A stretch of 12,601 nt of DNA from a bacterium (GTDB lineage Bacteria; Cyanobacteriota; Vampirovibrionia; Gastranaerophilales; Gastranaerophilaceae). Under the pieces are notes generated by a model, which saw nothing but the letters and a program-made list of their open reading frames with translations, ran no database searches and had not been told where the DNA came from. How positions within the stretch are numbered: the first letter of the stretch is position 1; every line of letters begins with the position of its first letter. The position numbers and the translations under genes were made by a program. The stretch lies in NCBI GenBank assembly GCA_004558955.1, contig SFZC01000102.1:1-12601 (forward strand), read 5' to 3'. Positions 1 to 6,659 of the stretch are shown piece by piece.

Positions 1-480
1 ATTTATCAAATTGCTTACAAGTTTTGAATCAATATTGCTTAGCGGTGAAATATTTTTCAACTTCAATTTTAAATCTTCGTTTTGAACATATTGAGAGATT
101 TTATTGAAAAAATTTTGCAATGCAATTAGGTCTGAAACCTCTATGGATTTTGAGATTGCCTTATATACTTTTATTATATTTTTAACTTGTTTATCATTAA
201 ATCGAAGTTGAAACGGATGAGAAGTTATTGCGTATTTCACTGTGCCGTCTTCGTTGATTTTTGAGATTTCGCAGCCGATTTGTTTAAGGGAATTGAAATA
301 TATTCTCAACGCATCGACTGAAAGCTGTTCTTTTATATATTCATGATTTTTCAGGTATTCTTGAATTTCTTTGTACGATTTTGGAGAATCTAATAATAAT
401 GAAAAAATTATCATAGATTTGAAGGCAGTAAATGACATTAAATTGTATGTAATTGTATTTGTTTTTAGAAACTCTTTCAT
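1..480 (-). CDS. Helix-turn-helix transcriptional regulator, probably WYL type (N-terminal part)
   Basis: An uninterrupted reading frame of 160 codons starts at the ATG complementary to 478-480 and runs off the left edge, so the C-terminus is missing. An AGGAAGA ribosome binding site lies 7 nt upstream of the start. The N-terminal ~75 residues (starting MKEFLKTNTITYNLMSFTAF) look like a winged-helix DNA-binding domain: helices around residues 10-30 and 33-60, then a short beta hairpin (KINEDGTVKYAI). This is followed by HPFQLRFNDKQVKNIIKVYK and more helices. That order, HTH then a linker with 'L.F...Q...I....KAI', resembles WYL-domain regulators, but the diagnostic WYL segment would lie outside the window. 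The gene points away from everything else here and has its own promoter (554-581). The regulator class is an inference; the coding call is firm. Confidence 0.6.
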   Translation of the reverse strand, partial: MKEFLKTNTITYNLMSFTAFKSMIIFSLLLDSPKSYKEIQEYLKNHEYIKEQLSVDALRIYFNSLKQIGCEISKINEDGTVKYAITSHPFQLRFNDKQVKNIIKVYKAISKSIEVSDLIALQNFFNKISQYVQNEDLKLKLKNISPLSNIDSKLVSNLIN

Positions 481-553
481 AAATTCGTCTTCCTGTAACT
501 CAATCTATCACAAACTTTCACGATTTCCAACCTGTTAAAATTTTGCATGCCAT

Positions 554-581
554 AAAATAATACGAAATTATTATTTGTCAA
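554..581 (-). promoter_or_regulatory. Sigma70-like promoter of the left-edge regulator
   Basis: On the minus strand there is a perfect TTGACA (complement of 576-581), a 16-nt spacer, and TATTTT (complement of 554-559). This would start transcription near 547 and give a leader of about 65 nt. It is the best -35 match in the window. The spacer is filled by a perfect palindrome (555-576). Confidence 0.5.
555..576. promoter_or_regulatory. Palindrome filling the promoter spacer, candidate operator
   Basis: AAATAATA (555-562) and TATTATTT (569-576) form a perfect 8-bp inverted repeat separated by 6 nt. It occupies exactly the space between the -35 and -10 of the regulator gene. A dimeric repressor bound here would block RNA polymerase, and autoregulation by the neighbouring HTH protein is the simplest guess. 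AT-rich palindromes also arise by chance in DNA of this composition, so the role is unproven. Confidence 0.35.
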
Positions 582-707
582 ATAAAAAATGCAAAAATTT
601 TTACATGATTTCATTAAAAATACTTCATTAAGAATAGTTAACTTGGATTTTTACCCATGACAACGGGGGGCATGGTCGAATGTAAAATTTTTATACAAAT
701 TCTTTAC
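582..707. other. AT-rich gap with a G6 run; no gene seen
   Basis: This part of the gene-free stretch has no credible reading frame. It contains a run of six G (665-670) inside a weak hairpin, CCATG (655-659) with CATGG (671-675), which stands out in AT-rich DNA. An 18-codon frame starting at 657 lacks a ribosome binding site and was not called. Confidence 0.3.
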
Positions 708-736
708 TTGTAATTAACAGCGATTAGGTCTAGAGT
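708..736 (+). promoter_or_regulatory. Possible promoter of the structured non-coding region
   Basis: TTGTAA (708-713), a 17-nt spacer and TAGAGT (731-736) match the sigma70 consensus at 4 of 6 positions each. It would start transcription near 743, at the beginning of the hairpin-rich segment. The match is weak and is supported mainly by its position. Confidence 0.22.
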
Positions 737-742
737 AGATTA

Positions 743-1053
743 CATAAGGAAAGCCGAATTTATAAAAAAGGCTACCGGATTTAGGAAGGATTAATACAGG
801 TTATCTGCCGACATAACAGATAACGACATAGTAAGAAAAGTTGGACGATGTAGAAACAGAGGTGATGGTGAAGTAGTCCAAAGGGAAAGAGATGATTGAG
901 GCAGTCGTTGACTGTATGGTTAGGGATATTTATTTTATAAAAAATAATTAGTGTATATCTAGTTTGTTTTGGGAAAAGCAAAGCTTTAGAAGAGAGTTGT
1001 AAGGATAGTTGTAAACTTTTTTAGCCTGTACTTGAAAGAGGACAGGCTTTTTT
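743..1053 (+). ncRNA. Candidate structured RNA of about 300 nt ending in a terminator
   Basis: This purine-rich segment has no plausible reading frame on the plus strand, but it has a series of clear hairpins. They are AGCC (752-755) with GGCT (770-773); a perfect 8-bp stem GTTATCTG (800-807) with CAGATAAC (817-824); TTGGAC (841-846) with GTCCAA (876-881); CAGTC (902-906) with GACTG (910-914); GATAT (925-929) with ATATC (955-959), enclosing TTATTTT (930-936) with AAAATAA (941-947); and AAAGC with GCTTT near 975-987. An 8-nt direct repeat AGTTGTAA occurs at 995-1002 and 1007-1014. The segment ends in a strong intrinsic terminator. It could be an independent small RNA or a leader of anmK; the terminator favours the former. 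It does not show the conserved cores of RNase P RNA, tmRNA or SRP RNA, so no family name is given. Confidence 0.4.
1023..1053 (+). terminator. Strong intrinsic terminator just upstream of anmK
   Basis: AGCCTGT (1023-1029) pairs perfectly with ACAGGCT (1042-1048). Beyond one A/G mismatch the stem continues with CTT/GAG, closing a GAAA tetraloop, and six T follow. It ends only 16 nt before the anmK start codon, so it must terminate something upstream rather than end anmK. Confidence 0.75.
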
Positions 1054-1060
1054 ATATTAT
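1032..1060 (+). promoter_or_regulatory. Probable anmK promoter nested in the terminator (leaderless start)
   Basis: TTGAAA (1032-1037, 5 of 6) lies in the loop region of the terminator. It is followed by a 17-nt spacer and TATTAT (1055-1060, 5 of 6). The predicted transcription start is about 1067-1070, at or within 3 nt of the ATG at 1070. The absence of any Shine-Dalgarno sequence before that ATG fits a leaderless mRNA. Confidence 0.5.
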
Positions 1061-1069
1061 AAAAATATT

Positions 1070-2200
1070 ATGATAGATGAGTTAGAGCCTAAAAAAGTTA
1101 TTGCCTTGATGTCAGGAACATCTTGTGACAGCATTGATGCTGGGTATTGCGAAGTTTATCCAGATAAAACCGTTAAGTTAATTCAAGGTATAAATTATCA
1201 ATATCCCGAACATGTAAGAGCAAAAATTTTCCAATTATTTAGAGGGGAAGCGTCCATAAAAGATATTTGCCAAATGAATTTTGTAATCGGTAAATGTTTT
1301 GCAGATGCTGCCAATGTTCTTATTTCTGAGTTCGGAAAACCTGATTTTATTTCAAGTCATGGGCAAACAATTTATCATTATCCGTTTGATGAAAAAATAG
1401 ATAATATAAGTCTGAAAAGTACTTTACAAATCGGTGAAAGTTCCGTTATTTCCCAAGAAACAAAATGTATGACCATTTCAAATTTTCGAGAAGCGGATAT
1501 CGCACAAAACGGACAGGGAGCACCTTTGGTTTGTTTTGCTGATGAGATGTGGTTTAAAAATAAAGGAAAGAATTTTGCAATTCAAAATATTGGCGGAATT
1601 TCAAATGTTACGGTAGTTTCTCAAGATTACGACACTTTTGGCTTTGATACGGGACTTGGCAATATTATGATCGATTATTGCACTCGTAAATATTTCGGTA
1701 AAAATTACGATAAAGACGGCGAGATAGCCGCAAACGGTATAATTTCGGATAATTGGTTGGAGTGCTTGTTGCAGGACGAATATTATTTTATGGAACCACC
1801 AAAATCTACGGGAAGAGAGTATTTTTCACCGGAATATATTGAAAATACGTTGAAATACGCTCCGCAAGACCCGAAGGATATTATCGCAACAGTTACGGCT
1901 TTGACCGCAAGAACGATTGCCCAAAGTTATGAGCGTTTTGTTTTTCCTAATGTCGGAATACATGAGGCTGTAATTTGTGGCGGGGGTGCATATAATAAAA
2001 CATTAATGAAAATGTTGAGAACATATTTGCCAAAACATATTGATTTGAAAACTTGTGAAGATTACGGAATTTCAAATAATTTCAAAGAAGTTATGGCATT
2101 TGCTTTGCTCGGATATTGTACATATTATGGAATACCTAACAATTTGCCTTGTTGCACGGGTGCAAATAAAAGGGTAGTTTTGGGCAAAATTACGGGCTAA
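1070..2200 (+). CDS. anmK: Anhydro-N-acetylmuramic acid kinase AnmK
   Basis: AnmK opens the 1,6-anhydro ring of anhMurNAc and phosphorylates it with ATP to MurNAc-6-phosphate, a cytoplasmic step of peptidoglycan recycling. The 376 residues span the family's usual length and its motifs are in order: phosphate-binding MSGTSCDSID (14-23), SHGQT (96-100), NFREADIAQNGQGAPL (138-153), the FDTGLGN block with the expected catalytic aspartate (192-198, Leu where Pro is usual), PPKSTGREYF (243-252), CGGGAYN (303-309) and a C-terminal TGANKRVVLG. The ATG fits the family: it lies 13 residues before MSGTS. It has no Shine-Dalgarno; upstream there is only a terminator/promoter overlap, suggesting a leaderless mRNA. 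No murQ or amidase lies nearby, so the rest of the pathway is elsewhere. Cys-rich spots (C360-C361) are unremarkable. Identification is confident. Confidence 0.95.
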   Translation: MIDELEPKKVIALMSGTSCDSIDAGYCEVYPDKTVKLIQGINYQYPEHVRAKIFQLFRGEASIKDICQMNFVIGKCFADAANVLISEFGKPDFISSHGQTIYHYPFDEKIDNISLKSTLQIGESSVISQETKCMTISNFREADIAQNGQGAPLVCFADEMWFKNKGKNFAIQNIGGISNVTVVSQDYDTFGFDTGLGNIMIDYCTRKYFGKNYDKDGEIAANGIISDNWLECLLQDEYYFMEPPKSTGREYFSPEYIENTLKYAPQDPKDIIATVTALTARTIAQSYERFVFPNVGIHEAVICGGGAYNKTLMKMLRTYLPKHIDLKTCEDYGISNNFKEVMAFALLGYCTYYGIPNNLPCCTGANKRVVLGKITG

Positions 2201-2226
2201 GAACTTTATAATTTTTTCAAAACATT

Positions 2227-2254
2227 TTTACTTTTTACAGGTTTGTAATATAAT
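2227..2254 (+). promoter_or_regulatory. Promoter of thrS
   Basis: TTTACT (2227-2232), a 16-nt spacer and a perfect TATAAT (2249-2254) lie in the short gap after anmK. The expected start is about 2261, giving a leader of about 110 nt. There is no obvious terminator for anmK before it, so some readthrough from anmK is possible. Confidence 0.55.
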
Positions 2255-2260
2255 TTTCGT

Positions 2261-2373
2261 GTTAGTAGTTAGAGGGGTCCACCTCAAGAGGTAAATCATT
2301 CTTTCAAGTGTTATTGACTGAAGCGGAATTTCCCGAAAAGATTTACGAACTTTAAAAGGACAGAAAGAAGAAA
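2261..2373 (+). other. thrS 5' leader with alternative small hairpins
   Basis: CCTC (2282-2285) can pair with GAGG (2272-2275) around a six-base loop. Alternatively ACCT (2281-2284) can pair with AGGT (2289-2292) around a four-base loop, so the two are mutually exclusive. Neither the T-box core nor its specifier layout is seen. The ribosome binding site is AAGGA (2356-2360), 13 nt from the ATG, which is long; a weaker purine tract AGAAAGAAGAAA fills the gap. An in-frame TAA at 2353-2355 excludes an earlier thrS start. Whether the leader regulates is unknown. Confidence 0.35.
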
Positions 2374-4173
2374 ATGGAAAAGAACAACGAAACCTTGTCT
2401 ATTCTTAGACACTCAACATCACATATCATGGCTCAAGCAGTTCAAAGCCTGTTCCCATCTGCAAAGTTAGCAATTGGGCCGGCTACGGCTGACGGTTTTT
2501 ATTATGATTTTGATTTAACCGACGGGCATGCCTTCACTCACGAAGATTTGGAAAAAATCGAAGAAAAAATGAAGGAAATTATCAAACAAAATTTAACGTT
2601 TGAAAGATATGAAATTCCTGATGTTGACGCTCAAATTAAAGCATTCAAAGATGAAGGCGAAATCTACAAAGCAGAACTTTTGGAAGAACACAAAAACGAC
2701 AATCCTACTCTTTATATCACAAAAGATAAAGAAGGAAATGCTTTGTTTAATGACCTTTGTGCAGGTCCTCACCTTCCGAATACGTCTTATATCAAGGCAA
2801 ATGCAATCAAATTGTTAAAGGTCGCAGGTGCTTATTGGAGAGGTAATGAAAAAAATAAAATGCTTCAAAGAATTTATGCAACAGCATATTGGTCAAAAGA
2901 AGATTTGCAAAATTATTTGCACTTCTTGGAAGAAGCAGAAAAACGTGATCACAGAAAATTAGGTACAAAACTTGATTTGTTCTCAACAAGAGAAGAGTTG
3001 GGCGGCGGACTTGTTTTGTGGCACCCGAATTTGGCAGTGGTCAGAGAAGAAATTGAAAATTACTGGAGAAGTGAACACAGAAAACGTGGTTACGTAATCG
3101 TAAACACTCCTCACATTGCAAAATCAAAGCTTTGGGAAATCTCAGGTCACGCTGACCACTATAGAGAAAATATGTTCTTTATTCAAAAAGATGCGGATAG
3201 TGATGAACAATTTATCTTGAAACCTATGAACTGTCCGTTCCACATTTTGATTTACCAAGCAAACAGATATTCTTACCGTTCATTGCCGTTGAGAATGGCT
3301 GAACTCGGTACTGTTTACCGTAAAGAAAAATCAGGTGCTTTGTCAGGTTTGACTCGTGTTCAAGGCTTTACTCAAGATGATGCTCACATTTTCTGTACCC
3401 CTGAACAATTAGTTGATGAAATCAACAGAATTATTGACTTTGTTGCAGATACTTTAGATATCTTCAAGATGAAATTTGAAGTTGAATTGTCAACAAGACC
3501 TGAAAGTTTTATCGGTGAAATTGAAAACTGGAATAAAGCGGAAGCAGGCTTGAAAGAAGCAATGGACAGACGTGGTATGAAATACGACATCAACGAAGGT
3601 GACGGTGCTTTCTACGGTCCTAAAATTGACTTCAAAATTAAAGATGCTATCGGCAGAACTTGGCAATGTGCTACTATTCAGTTAGACTTCAACTTGCCGG
3701 CAAGATTTGATATCAAATATCAAGATAAAGATGGTCAGTTGAAAACTCCATTAATGTTGCACAGAGTTATTTTCGGTTCTATGGAAAGATTCCACGGTAT
3801 CTTGATTGAACATTACGCAGGTGCTTTCCCTACATGGCTTGCTCCTACTCAAGTAAATATTGTTCCGATTTCTAACGAAAAACACGCAGATTTTGCGGAA
3901 CAAGTTTATAGAAAAATGCGTGATGCGGGAATTAGGGTAAATCTTGATGATCGTTCCGAAAGTATGAACTATAAAATCAGAGAAAGTTTGCAAGATAAGA
4001 AAATTCCTTACGTTTGCGTAATCGGAGACAAAGAAATCGAAGCAAATTCTGTAGCGGTTCGTGCAAGAGCAATCGGGCAAGTCGGAACTTTTGGAGTAGA
4101 TGAATTTATTGATATTATCAAGAAAGAAATCGAATCAAGAGCAAACGACTCCTTCGCAAAAAAAGAAGATTAA
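2374..4173 (+). CDS. thrS: Threonyl-tRNA synthetase lacking the TGS domain
   Basis: This class II synthetase charges tRNA-Thr in the cytoplasm. The editing domain opens the protein directly: HSTSH (HxxxH, 13-17) and CAGPH (129-133) supply the residues that remove mischarged serine. The catalytic core has motif 2 around YRKEKSGALSGLTRVQGF (315-332) and motif 3 GSMERF (468-473). Zinc ligands by family alignment are C287 (MNCP), H338 (DDAHIF) and H463 (LMLHR). The anticodon-binding domain is about 490-585. At 599 residues it is about 40 shorter than the E. coli enzyme because the N-terminal TGS (N1) domain is absent. An in-frame stop 18 nt upstream of the ATG, and only 173 nt after anmK, leave no room for it. 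Own promoter; tandem terminators follow. Very confident in function. Confidence 0.97.
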   Translation: MEKNNETLSILRHSTSHIMAQAVQSLFPSAKLAIGPATADGFYYDFDLTDGHAFTHEDLEKIEEKMKEIIKQNLTFERYEIPDVDAQIKAFKDEGEIYKAELLEEHKNDNPTLYITKDKEGNALFNDLCAGPHLPNTSYIKANAIKLLKVAGAYWRGNEKNKMLQRIYATAYWSKEDLQNYLHFLEEAEKRDHRKLGTKLDLFSTREELGGGLVLWHPNLAVVREEIENYWRSEHRKRGYVIVNTPHIAKSKLWEISGHADHYRENMFFIQKDADSDEQFILKPMNCPFHILIYQANRYSYRSLPLRMAELGTVYRKEKSGALSGLTRVQGFTQDDAHIFCTPEQLVDEINRIIDFVADTLDIFKMKFEVELSTRPESFIGEIENWNKAEAGLKEAMDRRGMKYDINEGDGAFYGPKIDFKIKDAIGRTWQCATIQLDFNLPARFDIKYQDKDGQLKTPLMLHRVIFGSMERFHGILIEHYAGAFPTWLAPTQVNIVPISNEKHADFAEQVYRKMRDAGIRVNLDDRSESMNYKIRESLQDKKIPYVCVIGDKEIEANSVAVRARAIGQVGTFGVDEFIDIIKKEIESRANDSFAKKED

Positions 4174-4199
4174 TTAAATAATTAATTATATAAGAAAAG

Positions 4200-4229
4200 A
4201 GGCAAACCTGATTTTGGGCTTGCCTTTTT
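4200..4229 (+). terminator. Intrinsic terminator of thrS
   Basis: AGGCAA (4200-4205) pairs with TTGCCT (4220-4225). One mismatch and two further G-C pairs extend the stem, and five T follow. It lies 26 nt after the thrS stop codon. Confidence 0.75.
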
Positions 4230-4252
4230 CTTTGTAAAAGTATCAGTTTGTT

Positions 4253-4283
4253 AGAATTGTTTATTTTACAATTCTCTTTTTTT
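4253..4283 (+). terminator. AT-rich hairpin with T7 tract before miaB (second terminator or operator)
   Basis: AGAATTGT (4253-4260) and ACAATTCT (4268-4275) form a perfect 8-bp stem with a 7-nt loop, followed by C and seven T. It could be a backup terminator after thrS, or an operator for miaB. The miaB promoter must be in this region: TATAAG (4285-4290) and TATAAA (4292-4297) are -10-like, but no -35 sits at the right distance, so no promoter is called. Confidence 0.45.
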
Positions 4284-4319
4284 ATATAAGATATAAATAG
4301 CAGAATAGAAGGAAAAAAG

Positions 4320-5654
4320 ATGAAAAAAGTTTATATAGAAACAATGGGCTGTCAAATGAATAAATCAGATACCGAAAGAATGCTAGGTATGTTGGCTCAA
4401 TTTGATTATGAAGAAACGACAGTGCCAAAGGAAGCGGATTTGTTAATGGTAAATACTTGTTCTATCAGGCAGCTTAGTGAAGACAAAGCGTTCAGTTTGA
4501 TTGGAACTTGGGGCAAGTGGAAAAAATCACGTCCCGAATTGAAAATCGGTTTTTGCGGTTGTGTAGCACAACAAAAAGCGGAACAAATCTTCAGCCGTGC
4601 AAATTATGTGGATTTCGTTTTGGGAACTCATAAAATTTATGCACTTCCTGAAATTATTAAAGAAATTTCAAAAGGTGAAAAGGTTTGTATGTGCGAAGAA
4701 ACTAACGCTACTGAGGACACCGAAGCCGTAAAATATGAAATTAATCGTGTGAAATCCGTGAATGCTTGGATTCCGATAACGGAAGGTTGTAACAATTTCT
4801 GTACATATTGTATCGTGCCTTATACAAGAGGTCGTGAACGTTCAAGACTTCCCGAAACTATTTTGAAAGAGGTTAAAGATGCACTAGGTTCAGGATTTAA
4901 AGAAATTACTTTGCTTGGGCAAAATGTTGACAGTTACGGCAAAGATTTTAAAGATAGAGAGTACAGACTTGCTGATTTGCTTAGAGAGGTTAACGCAATC
5001 GAAGGCAAATTCAGAATTCGTTTTGTAACCTCTTACCCGACAGATATTACCGATGATTTAATCAAAACTGCGGTTGAATTGGACAAAGTTTGCGAATATT
5101 TCCATATCCCGATGCAGTCAGGTAATAGTGAAGTTTTGAAGAAAATGAATCGCCGTTATGATAGAGAAACTTATATAAAAATTGCCGAAAAAATCAGAAA
5201 AATGGTTCCAGATGTGACGATTACAAGTGACTTTATCGCAGGCTTTCCGGGTGAAACCGAAGAACAATTTGTAGATACCTTGACGGCAATGGAAGAAGTC
5301 GGACTTGATTATTCAAATACGGCGGCTTATTCACCTCGTGAAAAAACTGTTGCTGCAAAATGGGTGGATAAATTTATTGATGAAGATACAAAATTTGAAC
5401 GTTTAGCAAGATTGAACGAACAAAACAGAAAATGTTGTTTGACATCAAACCAAAAATTCTTGGGTCGAGATATGGAAGTCTTGATTGAAAATTTTGAAAA
5501 CCATAAGGGGCAAAATGTTATTACCGGAAGAACGAGAAATAATAAAATCGTTCATATTCCGTATGATAAAGATTTGACGGGTGAGTTTGTAATGGCAAAA
5601 ATTGTTGGCGTTAAAACTTGGTATTTGAAGGGTGAATTGATTGAAAATAAATAA
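4320..5654 (+). CDS. miaB: tRNA-2-methylthio-N6-dimethylallyladenosine synthase MiaB
   Basis: MiaB is a radical-SAM methylthiotransferase that converts i6A37 to ms2i6A37 in tRNAs reading UNN codons. Three cysteines of the N-terminal UPF0004 domain (C11, C47, C81) hold the auxiliary 4Fe-4S cluster. The radical-SAM cluster motif CxxxCxxC is C157-C161-C164 in EGCNNFCTYCIVPYTRGRERSR-type context (155-176). A C-terminal TRAM domain (about 378-440) binds tRNA. The length (444) is typical, and the YCIVPYTRGRERSR context favours MiaB over MtaB or RimO. The start has a good AGAAGGA site (4307-4313) 6 nt upstream. The 3' end overlaps the next gene by 14 nt, so the two are cotranscribed. The substrate is inferred from family; the enzyme class is certain. 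Confidence 0.94.
   Translation: MKKVYIETMGCQMNKSDTERMLGMLAQFDYEETTVPKEADLLMVNTCSIRQLSEDKAFSLIGTWGKWKKSRPELKIGFCGCVAQQKAEQIFSRANYVDFVLGTHKIYALPEIIKEISKGEKVCMCEETNATEDTEAVKYEINRVKSVNAWIPITEGCNNFCTYCIVPYTRGRERSRLPETILKEVKDALGSGFKEITLLGQNVDSYGKDFKDREYRLADLLREVNAIEGKFRIRFVTSYPTDITDDLIKTAVELDKVCEYFHIPMQSGNSEVLKKMNRRYDRETYIKIAEKIRKMVPDVTITSDFIAGFPGETEEQFVDTLTAMEEVGLDYSNTAAYSPREKTVAAKWVDKFIDEDTKFERLARLNEQNRKCCLTSNQKFLGRDMEVLIENFENHKGQNVITGRTRNNKIVHIPYDKDLTGEFVMAKIVGVKTWYLKGELIENK
5629..5643 (+). promoter_or_regulatory. Ribosome binding site that fixes the TTG start of the M48 gene
   Basis: AGGGTGA (5629-5635) inside the end of miaB lies 5 nt before TTG (5641-5643). The next ATG at 5672 has no ribosome binding site and would remove the basic start of the signal peptide, so TTG is preferred. 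Confidence 0.6.
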
Positions 5655-6495
5655 TTTATTCAAAAAATATTTAATGGTTGTACTTGTCGGATTTTTGTTT
5701 TTAAATCCGATTTGTACTTTTGCCGCTTCTCAAAAAACGACAACGGCAAAATCCTCGACAAATGTCAGTAAGAAAATTGACTCAAATGTGTTGCAGGGTT
5801 CTGTTTCCGTTGATATTAATCCGTATTGCCAAAATTGGTCTTCCCAATACGCTTTCAATAAAATCAATACGATTGGCACGAAGTTACAAATGGCAAACAA
5901 TTTAACTAAAAATATGAAATTTGTTGTAAATAAAGATAATGAGGTGAACGCTTCGACAAATATTAATAATGTGATATCCGTAAATATGGGCTTGTTACAG
6001 TATGTGGAAACCGAAGATGAATTGGCATTTGTTATCGGACATGAAATGGGACACGTTACGAAAAACCATGTGCTAAAAAGCGGAACAAGAAATGCGGTCT
6101 TGACGTCAGCAGGACTTGCTGGGGCTGTTGCTACTGTAGTCGGCGTAATTACGGATACTCCGAAATTAACAAAATCGGGGGCGGTACTTGCAGGTGGAGC
6201 AATAGTCGGTAAGGTTGCTGACCAAAAATTGTCAAGGGGGCAGGAAACAAGAGCTGATTTGGCAAGTATTGATTATCTTGTGAAGGCGGGGTATAATCCG
6301 TTGGCGGCAATATCGATGTTGAATAAAATTTCGGGTAATTATTTTGATTTCTTTTCAGACCACCCGTCTGGCAAAAATAGAATAAAAAAATCGTATAAAT
6401 ATATTGAAAAAAATTATCCCGAATACCTCGAAAAGGGCTACAATTCGGTATCCTACGAACGAGCCTTGATGATGATTAACAATAAAAATAAATAA
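5641..6495 (+). CDS. Secreted M48-family zinc metalloprotease
   Basis: The protein starts with a Sec signal peptide: basic MKINNLFKKY, a hydrophobic core at about 11-24, and likely cleavage after TFA (26-28). No lipobox is present, so it should be periplasmic or secreted. The zinc site is HEMGH (134-138), with the third ligand E202 in QETRAD (201-206) and the family's SDHPSGKNRI block (239-248). A Gly/Ala-rich hydrophobic stretch at 152-193 follows the catalytic helix, as in BepA/LoiP/Oma1-like proteases, and could associate with membrane. There is no TPR domain (284 residues, short form). The likely role is envelope protein quality control, by family analogy only. The gene begins inside miaB with a TTG codon, implying translational coupling and low expression. 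No clear terminator directly follows. Confidence 0.88.
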   Translation: MKINNLFKKYLMVVLVGFLFLNPICTFAASQKTTTAKSSTNVSKKIDSNVLQGSVSVDINPYCQNWSSQYAFNKINTIGTKLQMANNLTKNMKFVVNKDNEVNASTNINNVISVNMGLLQYVETEDELAFVIGHEMGHVTKNHVLKSGTRNAVLTSAGLAGAVATVVGVITDTPKLTKSGAVLAGGAIVGKVADQKLSRGQETRADLASIDYLVKAGYNPLAAISMLNKISGNYFDFFSDHPSGKNRIKKSYKYIEKNYPEYLEKGYNSVSYERALMMINNKNK

Positions 6496-6572
6496 ATTTT
6501 GAAAAATTTGCATAACACTTGTATGTCAGAAAATTATTACCTGTTTATGCATTAAAGACGTAATTCTAAAAT
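6496..6572. other. Start of the convergent gap with a 7-bp inverted repeat
   Basis: TGCATAA (6509-6515) and TTATGCA (6545-6551) are perfect inverted copies 29 nt apart. TTGAAA (6499-6504) plus TATGTC (6522-6527) at 17-nt spacing is a poor promoter match that could serve the RNA-like element at 6573. No gene is seen. Confidence 0.25.
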
Positions 6573-6644
6573 GTCGGTTGGGCATACTAGTCCAACGGGT
6601 AAAAACGCAGACGTTGCCTGAAATTCGTCCTTTGAAAAGCCGAC
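6573..6644 (+). ncRNA. Compact multi-helix RNA-like element of unknown family
   Basis: A closing helix GTCG (6573-6576) with CGAC (6641-6644), extendable by G6577-C6640, encloses a 7-bp hairpin GTTGGGC (6577-6583) with GTCCAAC (6590-6596). Inside there is also AACG (6604-6607) with CGTT (6612-6615), which competes with GACG (6610-6613) with CGTC (6626-6629) and with CAACG (6593-6597) with CGTTG (6612-6616). It lies between two convergent genes, so it could be a trans-acting RNA or the 3' end of the M48 transcript. The strand is uncertain because the folds exist on both strands. No known riboswitch core was recognised. Confidence 0.33.
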
Positions 6645-6659
6645 AGCGTTAATTTTAGT

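Noticed and set aside
657..713. 18-codon plus-strand reading frame containing the G6 run
   Set aside because: There is no Shine-Dalgarno, no known family, and no downstream gene in position to be controlled by it as a leader peptide.
781..981. 66-codon minus-strand reading frame
   Set aside because: It has no ribosome binding site, an odd Leu/Phe/Cys/His-rich composition, and is the complement of the hairpin-rich candidate RNA.
743..1053. RNase P RNA, tmRNA or SRP RNA
   Set aside because: AAGGAAAGCC near 747 faintly resembles the RNase P CR-I, but the partner conserved regions are missing. No tmRNA tag or CCA-like end and no SRP GGAA/GCAG core were found.
2261..2373. T-box riboswitch before thrS
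   Set aside because: The conserved T-box sequence that contacts the tRNA end is absent, and no terminator/antiterminator pair is present.
4265..4297. Full sigma70 promoter for miaB
   Set aside because: TTTACA at 4265-4270 and the -10-like boxes at 4285 and 4292 are 14 and 21 nt apart, outside the usual range.
6577..6596. Integron attC site
   Set aside because: GTTGGGC and GTCCAAC look like core sites, but the order is reversed relative to attC and no integrase or cassette is present.
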